Shown here piece after piece: positions 25,602 to 33,409 of a stretch of DNA of 64,000 bases. The stretch lies in the NCBI GenBank assembly GCA_016209015.1, contig JACQWY010000018.1, positions 140,831 through 204,830 of the forward strand, given 5' to 3'. Source of the stretch: Gammaproteobacteria bacterium (GTDB taxonomy: Bacteria > Pseudomonadota > Gammaproteobacteria > Ga0077536). A program made the translations under genes and the position numbers. The notes beneath the pieces are model-generated. The model made no database searches and was not told the DNA's origin. It saw only the letters and a program-made list of their open reading frames with translations. How positions within the stretch are numbered: the first letter of the stretch is position 1; each line of letters opens with the position of its first letter.

Positions 25602-26609
25602 TCAAGGCTTGTGCTGATAGTCGAAGGGCAGCGCCTTCAAGGCATCGAGGTGCGCGTCCACCCAGGCGATGCACTCGTCGAGGCCCTGATCGAGCGAGAT
25701 TTCGTCCCGCCAGCCGAGCTGCTCGCGCAGCTTCGTGCTGTCGAGCATGTAGGCGGCGTCCTTGCCGAGGCGCTCGGCGTCGACTTCCGCGACGTCTTCG
25801 AGACGCACGCCGAGCTTCGCGCAGATGCGTTCGACGAGCTCGCGGATGGAGACGATCTCGTTCGTCGAGATGTGATAGGTCTCGCCGAGCGGGGCGCGCT
25901 CCATGATGTCCCAGGTCGCGCTCGAGACGTCCTTCATGTGGATGAACGCGCGGCGCGACACGCCGCCGCCGTGCAGCTTCAATTTCTTGCCCAAGCGGAT
26001 GAAGAGGATCGTGCGCGGGATGATGCGATAGAGCTGCTGGCCCGGGCCGTAGACGTTCGCGGCGCGCGTGAAGACGACCGGGAACCGATAGGCGTCGAAA
26101 TAGGACTTCAGGCTCATGTCGCCCGCGGCGCGCGAGACGGCATAAGGCGTGCTCGGATTGAAGTGCTGGTCCTCGCGGATGAAGCCGCCGTCCGTGCTGC
26201 CGTAGACCTCGGGGGTCGTCACGTGCACGTAGCGGCTCAGGAAATCGCACTGCCGGAGCTGCTCGTGGAGCCGCACCGTCGAGACCACGTTCGTCATGAA
26301 CCAGTGATCGGGATTTTTCCAGCTCTCGCCGACCATGGACTGCGCGGCGAAGTTCACGACGTGCGCGATCCGCTCGCCGCGGATCAGGTGCATGATTTCC
26401 GCGAGGTGGTGGTTGAGGTCGTAGGCGTAGAAACGGAAACCCGCGTCCTTCCCGCCCCAGCGGTACGGCAGGAAGGCCTGATGCGGCTCGCAGGAGCGGC
26501 TCATGCCGACGACTTCCACGCCGCGATCGAGGAGCGCCGAGACGAAGCTCGCGCCGGAGAAGGAATTGCTGCCGATGACGGCGACCTTGTCGATGCCGGC
26601 CATGCTCAA
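25602..26609 (-). CDS. NAD-dependent nucleotide-sugar epimerase/dehydratase (YxxxR variant)
   Basis: A 335-residue extended SDR. The cofactor loop is VIGSNSFSGASF near 11-22, the substrate-side motif TTPEVYGSTDGG near 132 is of the dTDP-glucose/GDP-mannose 4,6-dehydratase type, and NVYGPGQQ near 190 follows. At the catalytic site the sequence is PYAVSRAAGDMS near 160, so the usual YxxxK lysine is arginine. This may alter cofactor binding or turnover; it is seen directly in the sequence. The ATG overlaps the GmhA-like stop by four bases. A 4,6-dehydratase or 3,5-/C4-epimerase role on the NDP-heptose-like intermediate is possible. Confidence 0.83.
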   Translation of the reverse strand: MSMAGIDKVAVIGSNSFSGASFVSALLDRGVEVVGMSRSCEPHQAFLPYRWGGKDAGFRFYAYDLNHHLAEIMHLIRGERIAHVVNFAAQSMVGESWKNPDHWFMTNVVSTVRLHEQLRQCDFLSRYVHVTTPEVYGSTDGGFIREDQHFNPSTPYAVSRAAGDMSLKSYFDAYRFPVVFTRAANVYGPGQQLYRIIPRTILFIRLGKKLKLHGGGVSRRAFIHMKDVSSATWDIMERAPLGETYHISTNEIVSIRELVERICAKLGVRLEDVAEVDAERLGKDAAYMLDSTKLREQLGWRDEISLDQGLDECIAWVDAHLDALKALPFDYQHKP

Positions 26610-27199
26610 GCTCCCGCCTGCGGGCGATTCTGATAGAGGTACTGCATCAGCATGTGGCCGATCGCCATCTGCACGTCCTCGGCGATCTGCATGTCGTTCA
26701 CGGCGGCATGGATCGCACAGTCCGCGAGCGCCTTCGCCTTGCCGCCGGTGTAGCCGAGGATGGCGTAGCTGCGCACGCCCATGGTCCTGGCCTGTTCGAG
26801 GACACGCAGGATGTTCGGCGAGTTGCCGCTCCCGGACAGCGCGATCACGACGTCGCCCGGCCGCGCGAGCACGGCGAGCTGCAGGGAGAAAATCTGCTCG
26901 TAGCCCTCGTCGTTCGCGAGGCAGGTCAGCACCGAACCGTTCGCCGGCAGCGCCGTCACGCGCAGACCCGAGCCCGGGGTCTTCGAAATGCCGTAGAGGA
27001 AGTCGTTCGCGAGGTGCACCGCGTTGCCGGCACTGCCGCCGTTGCCGCAGAGGAACACCTGGCGGCCGCTCTGCCAGCAGTCGAGCAGCTCGGCGCCGAG
27101 CGCCGCGACCGGCGCCCAGTCGAGCTCCTGCAGAACGCCGTTCAGCCGGGCCGTGTAAGCGCGGAACAGGGCTTCGGGTGCGAGCTGCGGGGCATTCAT
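26606..27199 (-). CDS. Phosphoheptose isomerase-like SIS protein (GmhA type)
   Basis: A 197-residue SIS-domain protein like GmhA, which isomerises sedoheptulose-7-phosphate to D-glycero-heptose-7-phosphate. CGNGGSAGNAVHLANDFLYG near 51-70 is the GmhA signature, followed by ALSGSGNSPNILR near 118 and the C-terminal EDVQMAIGHMLMQYL helix that carries the metal/active-site residues. Length matches GmhA (about 195). It forms part of a run with the split transketolase, which makes sedoheptulose-7-phosphate, and the HldE-like fusion. That makes the heptose interpretation the best one, though other ketose phosphates are possible. Coupled on both sides by four-base overlaps. Confidence 0.82.
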   Translation of the reverse strand: MNAPQLAPEALFRAYTARLNGVLQELDWAPVAALGAELLDCWQSGRQVFLCGNGGSAGNAVHLANDFLYGISKTPGSGLRVTALPANGSVLTCLANDEGYEQIFSLQLAVLARPGDVVIALSGSGNSPNILRVLEQARTMGVRSYAILGYTGGKAKALADCAIHAAVNDMQIAEDVQMAIGHMLMQYLYQNRPQAGA

Positions 27200-28134
27200 T
27201 TGATGACCTCTTTCTGCATCCAGCGCAGGTTGTAGAAGCGGTCCTCGTCCTTCAACTCGCCGGCGCGGAACTTCGCGGTGATTTCGTTGATCGCGTCCTG
27301 CACCGTCTTCCTGGGCTTGAAGCCCGCGGCGAGCAGCTTGTCGGAGTTCACGCGGTAGGAGCGCGGATCGTTCGACTCGGTCACGACGATCTCCGCACCG
27401 ACGGCGTTCGCGACGCGCTCGGCGATCTCCAGCAGCGAGAGGTTCTCGAAGCCCGCGTTGTAGACGCCGGTGACTTCGGGATGATCGAGCAGGAAGAGAT
27501 AGACCTCGGTGATGTCCTCGATGTGGATGTTCGGGCGCGTCTGCGCGCCGCCGAACACCGTGATGCGGCCCTTCGCGAGCGCCTGCATCGTCAGCATGTT
27601 CACCGCGACGTCGAGGCGCATGCGCGGCGAGAGCCCGCAGACCGTCGCCGGGCGCACGATCTGCACGCTCATGCGATCGGCGTAGCTCAGCATCACGCGC
27701 TCACCGACCATCTTCGTCTTGTTGTATTCGGAGAGCGGTCGGAGCTCGAGGTCTTCCGTCACCTGCGGCTCGTCCGTCACGCCGTACACGCTGCCCGAGG
27801 ACGCGTAGAGCATGCGCTCGATGCCGAGGCGCGCGGCGCGGTCCGCGAGCTGCATGGTGGCGAGCGCGCTGATCTCCCAGGTGAGCTGCGGATCGAGATC
27901 GCTGCAGGGATCGTTCGCGACGGAGGAGAGATGGATGATCGCGTCGACGCCGTCGAGCGGGATGGCATCGATGTCGCGCACGTCGCCGCGCACGACCGTC
28001 AGCTTCGGATGCGGCTGCAGATAGTTGCCGAACCACATGATGTCGAAGGCCGTCACCTCATAGCCGCGCGCGAGCAGCTTCGGGACGAGGACCGTGCCCT
28101 TGTAGCCGCAGGCCCCTGTTACGAGCAGTTTCAT
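27196..28134 (-). CDS. NAD-dependent epimerase/dehydratase
   Basis: A 312-residue extended SDR. LLVTGACGYKGTVLV at residues 3-17 is the NAD(P)-binding loop; HLSSVANDPCSD near 70, SSGSVYGVTDE near 115 with catalytic serine, and SEYNKTKMVGE near 137 gives an intact YxxxK. The VANDPCSDLDP segment is typical of a subgroup found in surface-glycan loci, often beside GmhA- and nucleotidyltransferase-type genes. The start at 28134 shares one base with the regulator's stop, so this is the first enzyme gene of the long operon. It ends with a four-base overlap to the GmhA-like gene. Confidence 0.85.
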   Translation of the reverse strand: MKLLVTGACGYKGTVLVPKLLARGYEVTAFDIMWFGNYLQPHPKLTVVRGDVRDIDAIPLDGVDAIIHLSSVANDPCSDLDPQLTWEISALATMQLADRAARLGIERMLYASSGSVYGVTDEPQVTEDLELRPLSEYNKTKMVGERVMLSYADRMSVQIVRPATVCGLSPRMRLDVAVNMLTMQALAKGRITVFGGAQTRPNIHIEDITEVYLFLLDHPEVTGVYNAGFENLSLLEIAERVANAVGAEIVVTESNDPRSYRVNSDKLLAAGFKPRKTVQDAINEITAKFRAGELKDEDRFYNLRWMQKEVIK

Positions 28135-28802
28135 CAATTCTTCTCCGATGTTTCCAATGCCAGGTCCTGAGATGCGCCGTCCCCGTCGTCCGCCTCGGGC
28201 AGCGCGGCGAGCGGCCGCACGATGCCGGGCACGATGACGCGCGCCGGACCGAAGTAGTCGACGAGGTTCGTGTAGAGTCCGTCGTGGGGCGCGAGCTTCG
28301 TGAAGATCGCGGCATCCGCGGCGCCGACGTCGAGCAGCCGCGTCCACACCGGCCGGCCGACGAAGCGGCTCTGCGCCGAATCCGGATCGAACGTGCCGAT
28401 GAGCTCGAGCTCGAAATCCGCGGCGCGCACGGAGCCGATCTCCGCGAGCTCCGACACTCCGCCGAACAGCACGCGGGCCGCACCGCGCTCGCGGCAGGCC
28501 GCGAACGCCGCCTCCATCGCCCCGCTCGCCTGGCGGTAGAACGCGAATTGCGCGCTCAGGAATTCCGCGGTCAGACGGCTCTTCTCGGCGAAGCCCTTCG
28601 GCGTGAGGTAGTAGAGGTAGCGGTTCGCGGGCGCCTGGGTGATCTTCACGAGCCCCTTGCGGACGGAACGGCGCAGGCAGTAGTTCGCGAGGCCGAGCGC
28701 GACGCCGAGTCGATCCGCGAGGTGACGTTGCGTGATGTCACTGCGGGCTTCGATCTGCTGCAGCAGCTCAAGGGTCAACGATTCTTCGCGGTCGAGTTTC
28801 AT
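28134..28802 (-). CDS. MarR-like winged-helix regulator of the polysaccharide operon
   Basis: A 222-residue protein with a winged helix-turn-helix at about residues 8-80 (SDITQRHLADRLGVALGLANYCLRR is the HTH; RYLYYLTPKGFAEK is the wing and linker), matching the EPS-associated MarR-like regulators that open many exopolysaccharide operons. Residues 95-222 form a second domain with VLFGGVSELAEI that may sense a ligand. Two GTTCA-N5-TGAAC sites sit just upstream, one abutting the start codon, so autoregulation of the whole operon is likely. The stop overlaps the first enzyme gene by one base. A GTG 36 bases upstream could be an alternative start. Confidence 0.82.
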   Translation of the reverse strand: MKLDREESLTLELLQQIEARSDITQRHLADRLGVALGLANYCLRRSVRKGLVKITQAPANRYLYYLTPKGFAEKSRLTAEFLSAQFAFYRQASGAMEAAFAACRERGAARVLFGGVSELAEIGSVRAADFELELIGTFDPDSAQSRFVGRPVWTRLLDVGAADAAIFTKLAPHDGLYTNLVDYFGPARVIVPGIVRPLAALPEADDGDGASQDLALETSEKN

Positions 28803-28803
28803 G

Positions 28804-28832
28804 CCATGCCGTTCACGAAATGAACGGCATGG
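28804..28832 (-). promoter_or_regulatory. Perfect inverted repeat at the regulator start (probable operator)
   Basis: Two 12-base arms (CCATGCCGTTCA and its exact complement) flank a 5-base centre, ending one base before the regulator's ATG at 28802. The core GTTCA-N5-TGAAC is repeated at 28845-28859. A MarR-like dimer is the obvious ligand. In RNA the repeat would form a hairpin over the ribosome-binding region. Function is inferred from position. Confidence 0.65.
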
Positions 28833-28844
28833 TACCACCGACCC

Positions 28845-28859
28845 GTTCAAAAAGTGAAC
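28845..28859 (-). promoter_or_regulatory. Second GTTCA-N5-TGAAC site (probable operator)
   Basis: Same half-sites and the same 5-base spacing as the repeat at 28811-28825, with centres 34 bases apart, which is a little over three helical turns. Two equal sites in a 115-base intergenic region ahead of a winged-helix regulator suggest cooperative binding. No clear -35/-10 pair could be placed with confidence. Confidence 0.6.
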
Positions 28860-28889
28860 AGGCCCATATTGAGCGGAAAGCGCGTCCTG

Positions 28890-28908
28890 CCACCAGATGT
28901 TGTGGTGG
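28890..28908. other. Weak stem-loop after the SGNH gene
   Basis: CCACCA and TGGTGG separated by seven bases lie 10 bases beyond the stop of the SGNH-like gene. It could slow transcription from the upstream block, but there is no T-tract, so it is not a convincing intrinsic terminator. Confidence 0.3.
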
Positions 28909-28917
28909 CCGGCGAGG

Positions 28918-29958
28918 TCAGGGCGCGAGGCGGCGGCGCACCCGGAATTCCGCGCCGGTGGGCGCTTCCCCGGCGAGCACCGCCGCGATCGTCCGGGCGA
29001 GCCGGTCGGCGACTGCCTTGTGCGGGTGCAGTGCATCCCAGTACTGCGTGTCGTCGCGGGTCAGCGCGGTGTCGAGCATGTAATCGACGACGCCGAGCCC
29101 GGGTCGCGCGGCGACTGCCGCGAGCACGCGCGCCTTGCACTCGCGGACCTCGTGCGCCTCCTGGGCGAGATGCCAGGCGTGGAACGGCGGGAAGACGAGC
29201 ACGAGCCGCGTCGCCGCGGGCACGCGCGCGAGCAGCGGCGCGAGATGCTCGAGATTCGGCAGTTTCAAATCCGGACGCGCCGCGGCGGGCTCGAGGTCGA
29301 GCTGCCCGAAAGCCGGCGGCGCATTCGCGTGCGCCGCCCCGTAGACGCGGCGGCGGATCGTCGCGAGCTCGAAGCTCCCGAACTCGGCCGTGAAGTCCTT
29401 GTAGCCGCTGCGGGCGTATTTCGCGCGGCGCTTCCCCCGCGCGTACTGCAGCATGCGCACCGCGTTCTCGAGGGCCTTGTCGTTGAACAGATACAGCAGA
29501 TCGTTCCAGCGGTTCGCGTCGTAGAGCCATTCCGGGAAGCCGCGGAACGTGTAGCGCTCGGGTGCGGTGCCCTGCTTGCACCAGCTGTCGTCGATGCCGA
29601 GCACGAGATACTGCGGCCGTGGATGATGGCGCACGAAGAGCTCGAGCATGCGCAGCTCCTCGTAGGCGGTCGCCGAGTTCATGGCGAGATTCGCGAAGCG
29701 CGTGCGGAGCGGGCCGTCGAGCAGCGCCGGATCGACGAGGCGCAGCGTCGAAGTGCCGATGACGGCGCTCTCGAACGCGGGGTCGCGCGCCACGGCCGGA
29801 TAGGAATAGCGCTGGTTCTGGGCGATCGGCGCGCGCTTCAGGGGCGGCGAGAACGGCACGTCCTCGTAAGGGTCCATGACGAGGATGAACGCATAGAGCG
29901 CGCCCGCGACGAGCAGGAAGCTGCCGAGGAACCACCGCAGGAAGCGCGTCCAGTGCAT
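28918..29958 (-). CDS. SGNH-like membrane-anchored protein, partner of the MBOAT (AlgJ/AlgX/DltD-like role)
   Basis: A 346-residue protein with one N-terminal membrane helix (residues 8-28) and a periplasmic domain. IGTSTLRL near 67-74 gives a candidate serine nucleophile (Ser70), GIDDSW lies near 140, and WDALHPHKAVADRLA near 310 provides the Asp/His end of an SGNH-type triad. It ends the block and its start is three bases after the MBOAT stop. In alginate, cellulose and teichoic-acid systems such proteins accept an acyl group from the MBOAT and pass it to the polymer. Sequence identity to any one named member was not obvious. Confidence 0.78.
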   Translation of the reverse strand: MHWTRFLRWFLGSFLLVAGALYAFILVMDPYEDVPFSPPLKRAPIAQNQRYSYPAVARDPAFESAVIGTSTLRLVDPALLDGPLRTRFANLAMNSATAYEELRMLELFVRHHPRPQYLVLGIDDSWCKQGTAPERYTFRGFPEWLYDANRWNDLLYLFNDKALENAVRMLQYARGKRRAKYARSGYKDFTAEFGSFELATIRRRVYGAAHANAPPAFGQLDLEPAAARPDLKLPNLEHLAPLLARVPAATRLVLVFPPFHAWHLAQEAHEVRECKARVLAAVAARPGLGVVDYMLDTALTRDDTQYWDALHPHKAVADRLARTIAAVLAGEAPTGAEFRVRRRLAP

Positions 29959-29961
29959 GGT

Positions 29962-31338
29962 TCAGAACTGGAAGTAGATGAAGTCGAGGCTCCGCCCCTC
30001 GCCGACGCGGAGCGCGACGAGCACGAGCGCGAGGCCGACGAGCGCCGCCGTCCAGGGGCGATCGAGGCCCTGACGCTCGGCGAGACGGATGTTCGTCAGC
30101 GGGATCACGGCGAGCACGGCGGCGAGCGAAATCGCCATGAGCGTGTCGGATTCGACCGCCGCCGCCGGGCCACCGCAGCCGGCCATGCCGCGGAGCAGAT
30201 GCGCCGCGACGCCGAAGCTCTCGGCGCGGAACAGCACCCAGCCGACGACGACGAACAGCATCGTCAGCGCCCAGGCGAGCGGCGCCGGCAGCTTCAGGCC
30301 GCGTGCCGTCCAGAGACGATGCACGCAGAGCGCGAGCCCGTGCAGCCCGCCCCAGGCGACGAACGTCCAGCCCGCGCCGTGCCAGAGACCACACAGCAGC
30401 ATCGTGCCCATGAGCCGCGCGTTCGTCGCCGTCATGCCGCCGCGGTTGCCGCCGAGCGGGATGTAGACGTAGTCGCGGAAGAAGCGCGAGAGCGTCATGT
30501 GCCAGCGCCGCCAGAACTCCTGGATCGACAGCGCGCGGTACGGCACGTCGAAATTCAGCGGGAACTTGAAGCCGAACATCGCGGCGAGGCCCATCGCCAT
30601 GTCGGAATAGCTCGAGAAATCGAAATAGAGCTGCAGGCTGTAGGCGAGCGCCGCCGTCCAGGCGGACAGCGCATCCGGGCTCGTCGCGGCGGCGGCGGCG
30701 AAGCCCTCGTCGGCGAACGGCGCGAGCTCGTCGGCGATGAACACCTTCTTCACGAGCCCGAGCACGAGCAGGAGCAGCCCCCGGCCGAGATTCTCCGCCG
30801 TCGCCGCGCGCCGCACCGGCGCCGCGAACTGTCCGAGCAGCTCGTCGTGGCGGACGATGGGTCCCGCGATCAGATGCGCGAAGAACGTGACGTAGGTGCA
30901 GTAGTCGAGCAGCGAGTAACGCGGCGCGTCGTCGCGGCGCATGTCGACGAGGAAGGACACCTGCTGGAACGTGAAGAAGCTGATGCCGAGCGGCAGGATG
31001 AGATCCCAGCGCTCGTGCGTCGTGCCGGCGAGCCCCGCCGCGGACGCGGCGAAGAAGTTCGCGTACTTGAAGGCGCCGAGCAGCGCGAGATTCGCGGCGA
31101 CCCCCGCGGTGATGAGCCAGTCACGGCGCCGGAGGCAGTACCAGCGCGCGATCGCCCAGTTCGCGACCGTCGAGGCGAGCAGCAGCGGCATGAAGCGCGG
31201 ATCCCACCACGAGTAGAACACGAGCGAGGCGGCGAACAGGGCGGCGATCGTCGCGCGGCGCGATGACGCGCAGGCGTAGTACAGCGCGAGCGTCAGCGGC
31301 AGGAACAGCAGCAGGAAGGGCTGGGTCGGGAACAGCAT
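29962..31338 (-). CDS. MBOAT-family O-acyltransferase (AlgI-like)
   Basis: A 458-residue polytopic inner-membrane acyltransferase. The N-terminus PFLLLFLPLTLALYY and FFTFQQVSFLVDMRR near 130 are AlgI-type, FPLNFDVPYRALSIQEFWRRWHMTLSRFFRDYVYIPLGGN (segments near 240-280) is the family core, and the catalytic histidine is in CGLWHGAGW near 318. It moves acetyl groups from the cytoplasm to the periplasm for decoration of an exported glycan. The SGNH-like protein three bases downstream is the expected partner. Gene order and pairing match alginate-acetylation-like modules. Confidence 0.93.
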   Translation of the reverse strand: MLFPTQPFLLLFLPLTLALYYACASSRRATIAALFAASLVFYSWWDPRFMPLLLASTVANWAIARWYCLRRRDWLITAGVAANLALLGAFKYANFFAASAAGLAGTTHERWDLILPLGISFFTFQQVSFLVDMRRDDAPRYSLLDYCTYVTFFAHLIAGPIVRHDELLGQFAAPVRRAATAENLGRGLLLLVLGLVKKVFIADELAPFADEGFAAAAATSPDALSAWTAALAYSLQLYFDFSSYSDMAMGLAAMFGFKFPLNFDVPYRALSIQEFWRRWHMTLSRFFRDYVYIPLGGNRGGMTATNARLMGTMLLCGLWHGAGWTFVAWGGLHGLALCVHRLWTARGLKLPAPLAWALTMLFVVVGWVLFRAESFGVAAHLLRGMAGCGGPAAAVESDTLMAISLAAVLAVIPLTNIRLAERQGLDRPWTAALVGLALVLVALRVGEGRSLDFIYFQF

Positions 31339-31395
31339 CGCGCCGTCTCGCCTCAGGTGAGGATCGCTGTCCCCTCACCCGCGGCCGGCGGGACG

Positions 31396-32532
31396 CTAGC
31401 AGGCATAGAGGACCGTCTCGATGACGCCGCCGTCGTGCTGGCGCAGGTAGAGGTGGTAATCGGCGTGCAGCGAACGCACGAGCTCGGGGATCTGCCAGAG
31501 GTCCGAAGGCCGGTGATAGGCGGAAATCGCGAGCTTCGGCCGAAAGGAAGCGATCGACAGGGCCGCGCCGCGCAGGGCCTCGAGCTCCGAGCCCTCGATG
31601 TTCATCTTGATGAAGCTCACGCGCTGGCCGGCGAGCACTTCGTCGAGGCCGACGACCGGCACGACGACGCTGCCCGTGTCGCTGAAGATCGCGCCGCGCG
31701 TGCTGTCGTTGTCGAAGCGCAGCTCGCCCTGCTGGCGATGCAGTCCGCAGTTGTGCGTCTGGACACGCGGCTCGTTCGCGAAGCTCGCGCACAGCCGTTC
31801 GAACGTCGCGGGATCGGGCTCGAAAGCGAGCGCGCGCGAGAACTTCCCGCCCACGTGCTCGATGAAGAGCCGGACGGAATCGCCGTCGAAGGAGCCGCCG
31901 TCGACGTAGACCTCGTCCGTGCCGAATTCGAACAGGCCCGAGCCGCAGTACAGATCCCAGTCGATCGCCTCGCGCATCACGCGCGGGTCCATGCTCAGGC
32001 GATAGGCGAGCACGCGGTCGAGCACGCGCCGCGATTCGTCGTCGGCGAGGCTCGCGGCGAGCGCGCGGTAGCGGGCGCGGTTCGCGTGCAGGTCTTCGAG
32101 CATCGCCGTGTAGAACATGTGCGGCGGGAAGGCTTCCGGATCCAGCAACTGCAGCAGCGCGAACGGCGCCGCCTCGAAGCCGAGGCCGGCGAGCAGGTCG
32201 ATGGCACCCAGCACGCGGTGCGAGGCGACGATCACCGGCACGCTGCGATCGAGCGAGCCGAGCGCGTCGGACGGCATGACGCGGCAGGTGCCGAACGGCA
32301 TGCCGCGCTTCGTCGCATTGCCGTCGAACACGGCCACGACCTCGATGCCGCGCGCCGCGCAGCAGGCGGCGAGGCGCCGGCCTTCCGGTCCGGCGCCGAG
32401 GATCGCGAGGCGCGTCAGGCGTGCGGGATCGAACGCGGGCCGCGCGGCCAGAAAGGCGCGCCGCAGCGCCGCGACGGAATCGTGTGCGTCGAGCAGGTCG
32501 AGCGAGGATGTGACGGCAGCCGCCGCGTTCAT
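31396..32532 (-). CDS. FkbM-family methyltransferase
   Basis: A 378-residue protein with two parts. Residues 35-110 form a Rossmann-like domain (LAILGAGPEGRRLAACC near 45) found in several glycan-locus FkbM proteins. Residues about 200-378 are the FkbM methyltransferase core: VYVDGGSFDGDSV near 223, LAFEPDPATFERL near 245 and FIKMNIEGSELEALRGA near 312. It would O-methylate a hydroxyl group of the glycan or of a sugar nucleotide. Start chosen at ATG 32532; the longer in-frame extension is shadow. A 57-base gap precedes the MBOAT gene. Confidence 0.87.
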   Translation of the reverse strand: MNAAAAVTSSLDLLDAHDSVAALRRAFLAARPAFDPARLTRLAILGAGPEGRRLAACCAARGIEVVAVFDGNATKRGMPFGTCRVMPSDALGSLDRSVPVIVASHRVLGAIDLLAGLGFEAAPFALLQLLDPEAFPPHMFYTAMLEDLHANRARYRALAASLADDESRRVLDRVLAYRLSMDPRVMREAIDWDLYCGSGLFEFGTDEVYVDGGSFDGDSVRLFIEHVGGKFSRALAFEPDPATFERLCASFANEPRVQTHNCGLHRQQGELRFDNDSTRGAIFSDTGSVVVPVVGLDEVLAGQRVSFIKMNIEGSELEALRGAALSIASFRPKLAISAYHRPSDLWQIPELVRSLHADYHLYLRQHDGGVIETVLYAC

Positions 32533-32651
32533 GTTCGAAATCTCCCGCCGCGGGCTCGGCGGCCGACGGTAGTGTGGTCTGAGGCTGGTGGCCGCCGCGG
32601 CGGCCGGGCGGAGTCTACCAACTCGCGCCGGGCTCTGCCATGTGGGCCGGT

Positions 32652-33377
32652 TCAGGCGGCGAGCGTGGCGCGGGGATCCTCGACGAGCGCCTCGAAGACC
32701 GTGCGCATCAGGGCCTTCAGCTCGATCAGCCGGAACGCGAGCGGCGGCTGGCCCGGGCCGACCTCGAGCGCGTGCGCCGGCCCGCCGAATTTCGGGAAGT
32801 CGCGCAGCACGCGGACGTGCCGGCGCATGCGCTGGCGATGCTCGCGGCCGTGACGATCGATCAGGCGATAGTCGACATCGTCCGGTGCGGCGTTCACGTA
32901 GACCTCGGGCGCCATCACTTCCTCGGGATGATGCAGGGCGGTGCAGGACTCGAGGCCGCATTCGACGAGCAGGATCCAGGTATCGTAGTTGCGCATCAGA
33001 CCGTAGGGCGAGTTCGCCGCGACGGGGGTGTCCCCGAAGAGATGTGTCGAGAGCAGTGCGCGGCACAGCGGCCCCGCGCCGGCGACGGAATGCGTGACAT
33101 GCAGCGAGCGCTGCGTGCTGTATTTCAGACGGAAGACTTCGGCGAGCGCGCCGACGTGCCCGGGCGTCGCGAGCTCGTCGAACACGGGGCTCGCGGCGTT
33201 CACCGTGCGCCAGGTCATGGCCGGCATGAGCAGCGTGCCGGCGCGCGCCATGAGCGCTTCGGCGAAGGGCTCGCAGGCGAGGCCGAGCGCGCGCGCCTTG
33301 CGCCAGCCGGCGTGGACGACGAGGACTTCCGGACGGCGTCCGTCCAGCATGCGTTCGGCGATTTCTGACTCGTCCAT
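32652..33377 (-). CDS. AAC(3)-fold acyltransferase of the glycan locus
   Basis: A 241-residue protein of the aminoglycoside 3-N-acetyltransferase fold. Matching stretches are VVHAGWRK near 21, TLLMPAMTW near 50, HVTHSVAGAGP near 95 with the family histidine, and NSPYGLMRNYDTWILLVECGLESCTALHHPEE near 120-150 (in segments). Homologues in O-antigen clusters acylate amino sugars. With no resistance genes nearby, a glycan role is far more likely than drug resistance. The ATG at 33377 was preferred; an upstream in-frame ATG at 33428 would overlap the previous gene. A 119-base gap separates it from the FkbM gene. Confidence 0.8.
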   Translation of the reverse strand: MDESEIAERMLDGRRPEVLVVHAGWRKARALGLACEPFAEALMARAGTLLMPAMTWRTVNAASPVFDELATPGHVGALAEVFRLKYSTQRSLHVTHSVAGAGPLCRALLSTHLFGDTPVAANSPYGLMRNYDTWILLVECGLESCTALHHPEEVMAPEVYVNAAPDDVDYRLIDRHGREHRQRMRRHVRVLRDFPKFGGPAHALEVGPGQPPLAFRLIELKALMRTVFEALVEDPRATLAA

Positions 33378-33409
33378 GTTCGGATCAGGCACTGGCGCGG
33401 CCGTGCATT

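Noticed and set aside
28890..28908. Terminator between the two minus-strand glycan blocks
   Set aside because: Six-base-pair stem and no T-tract; recorded only as a weak stem-loop.
32652..33377. Aminoglycoside resistance determinant
   Set aside because: Fold match alone is not enough; context is a polysaccharide modification block with no mobile or resistance genes.
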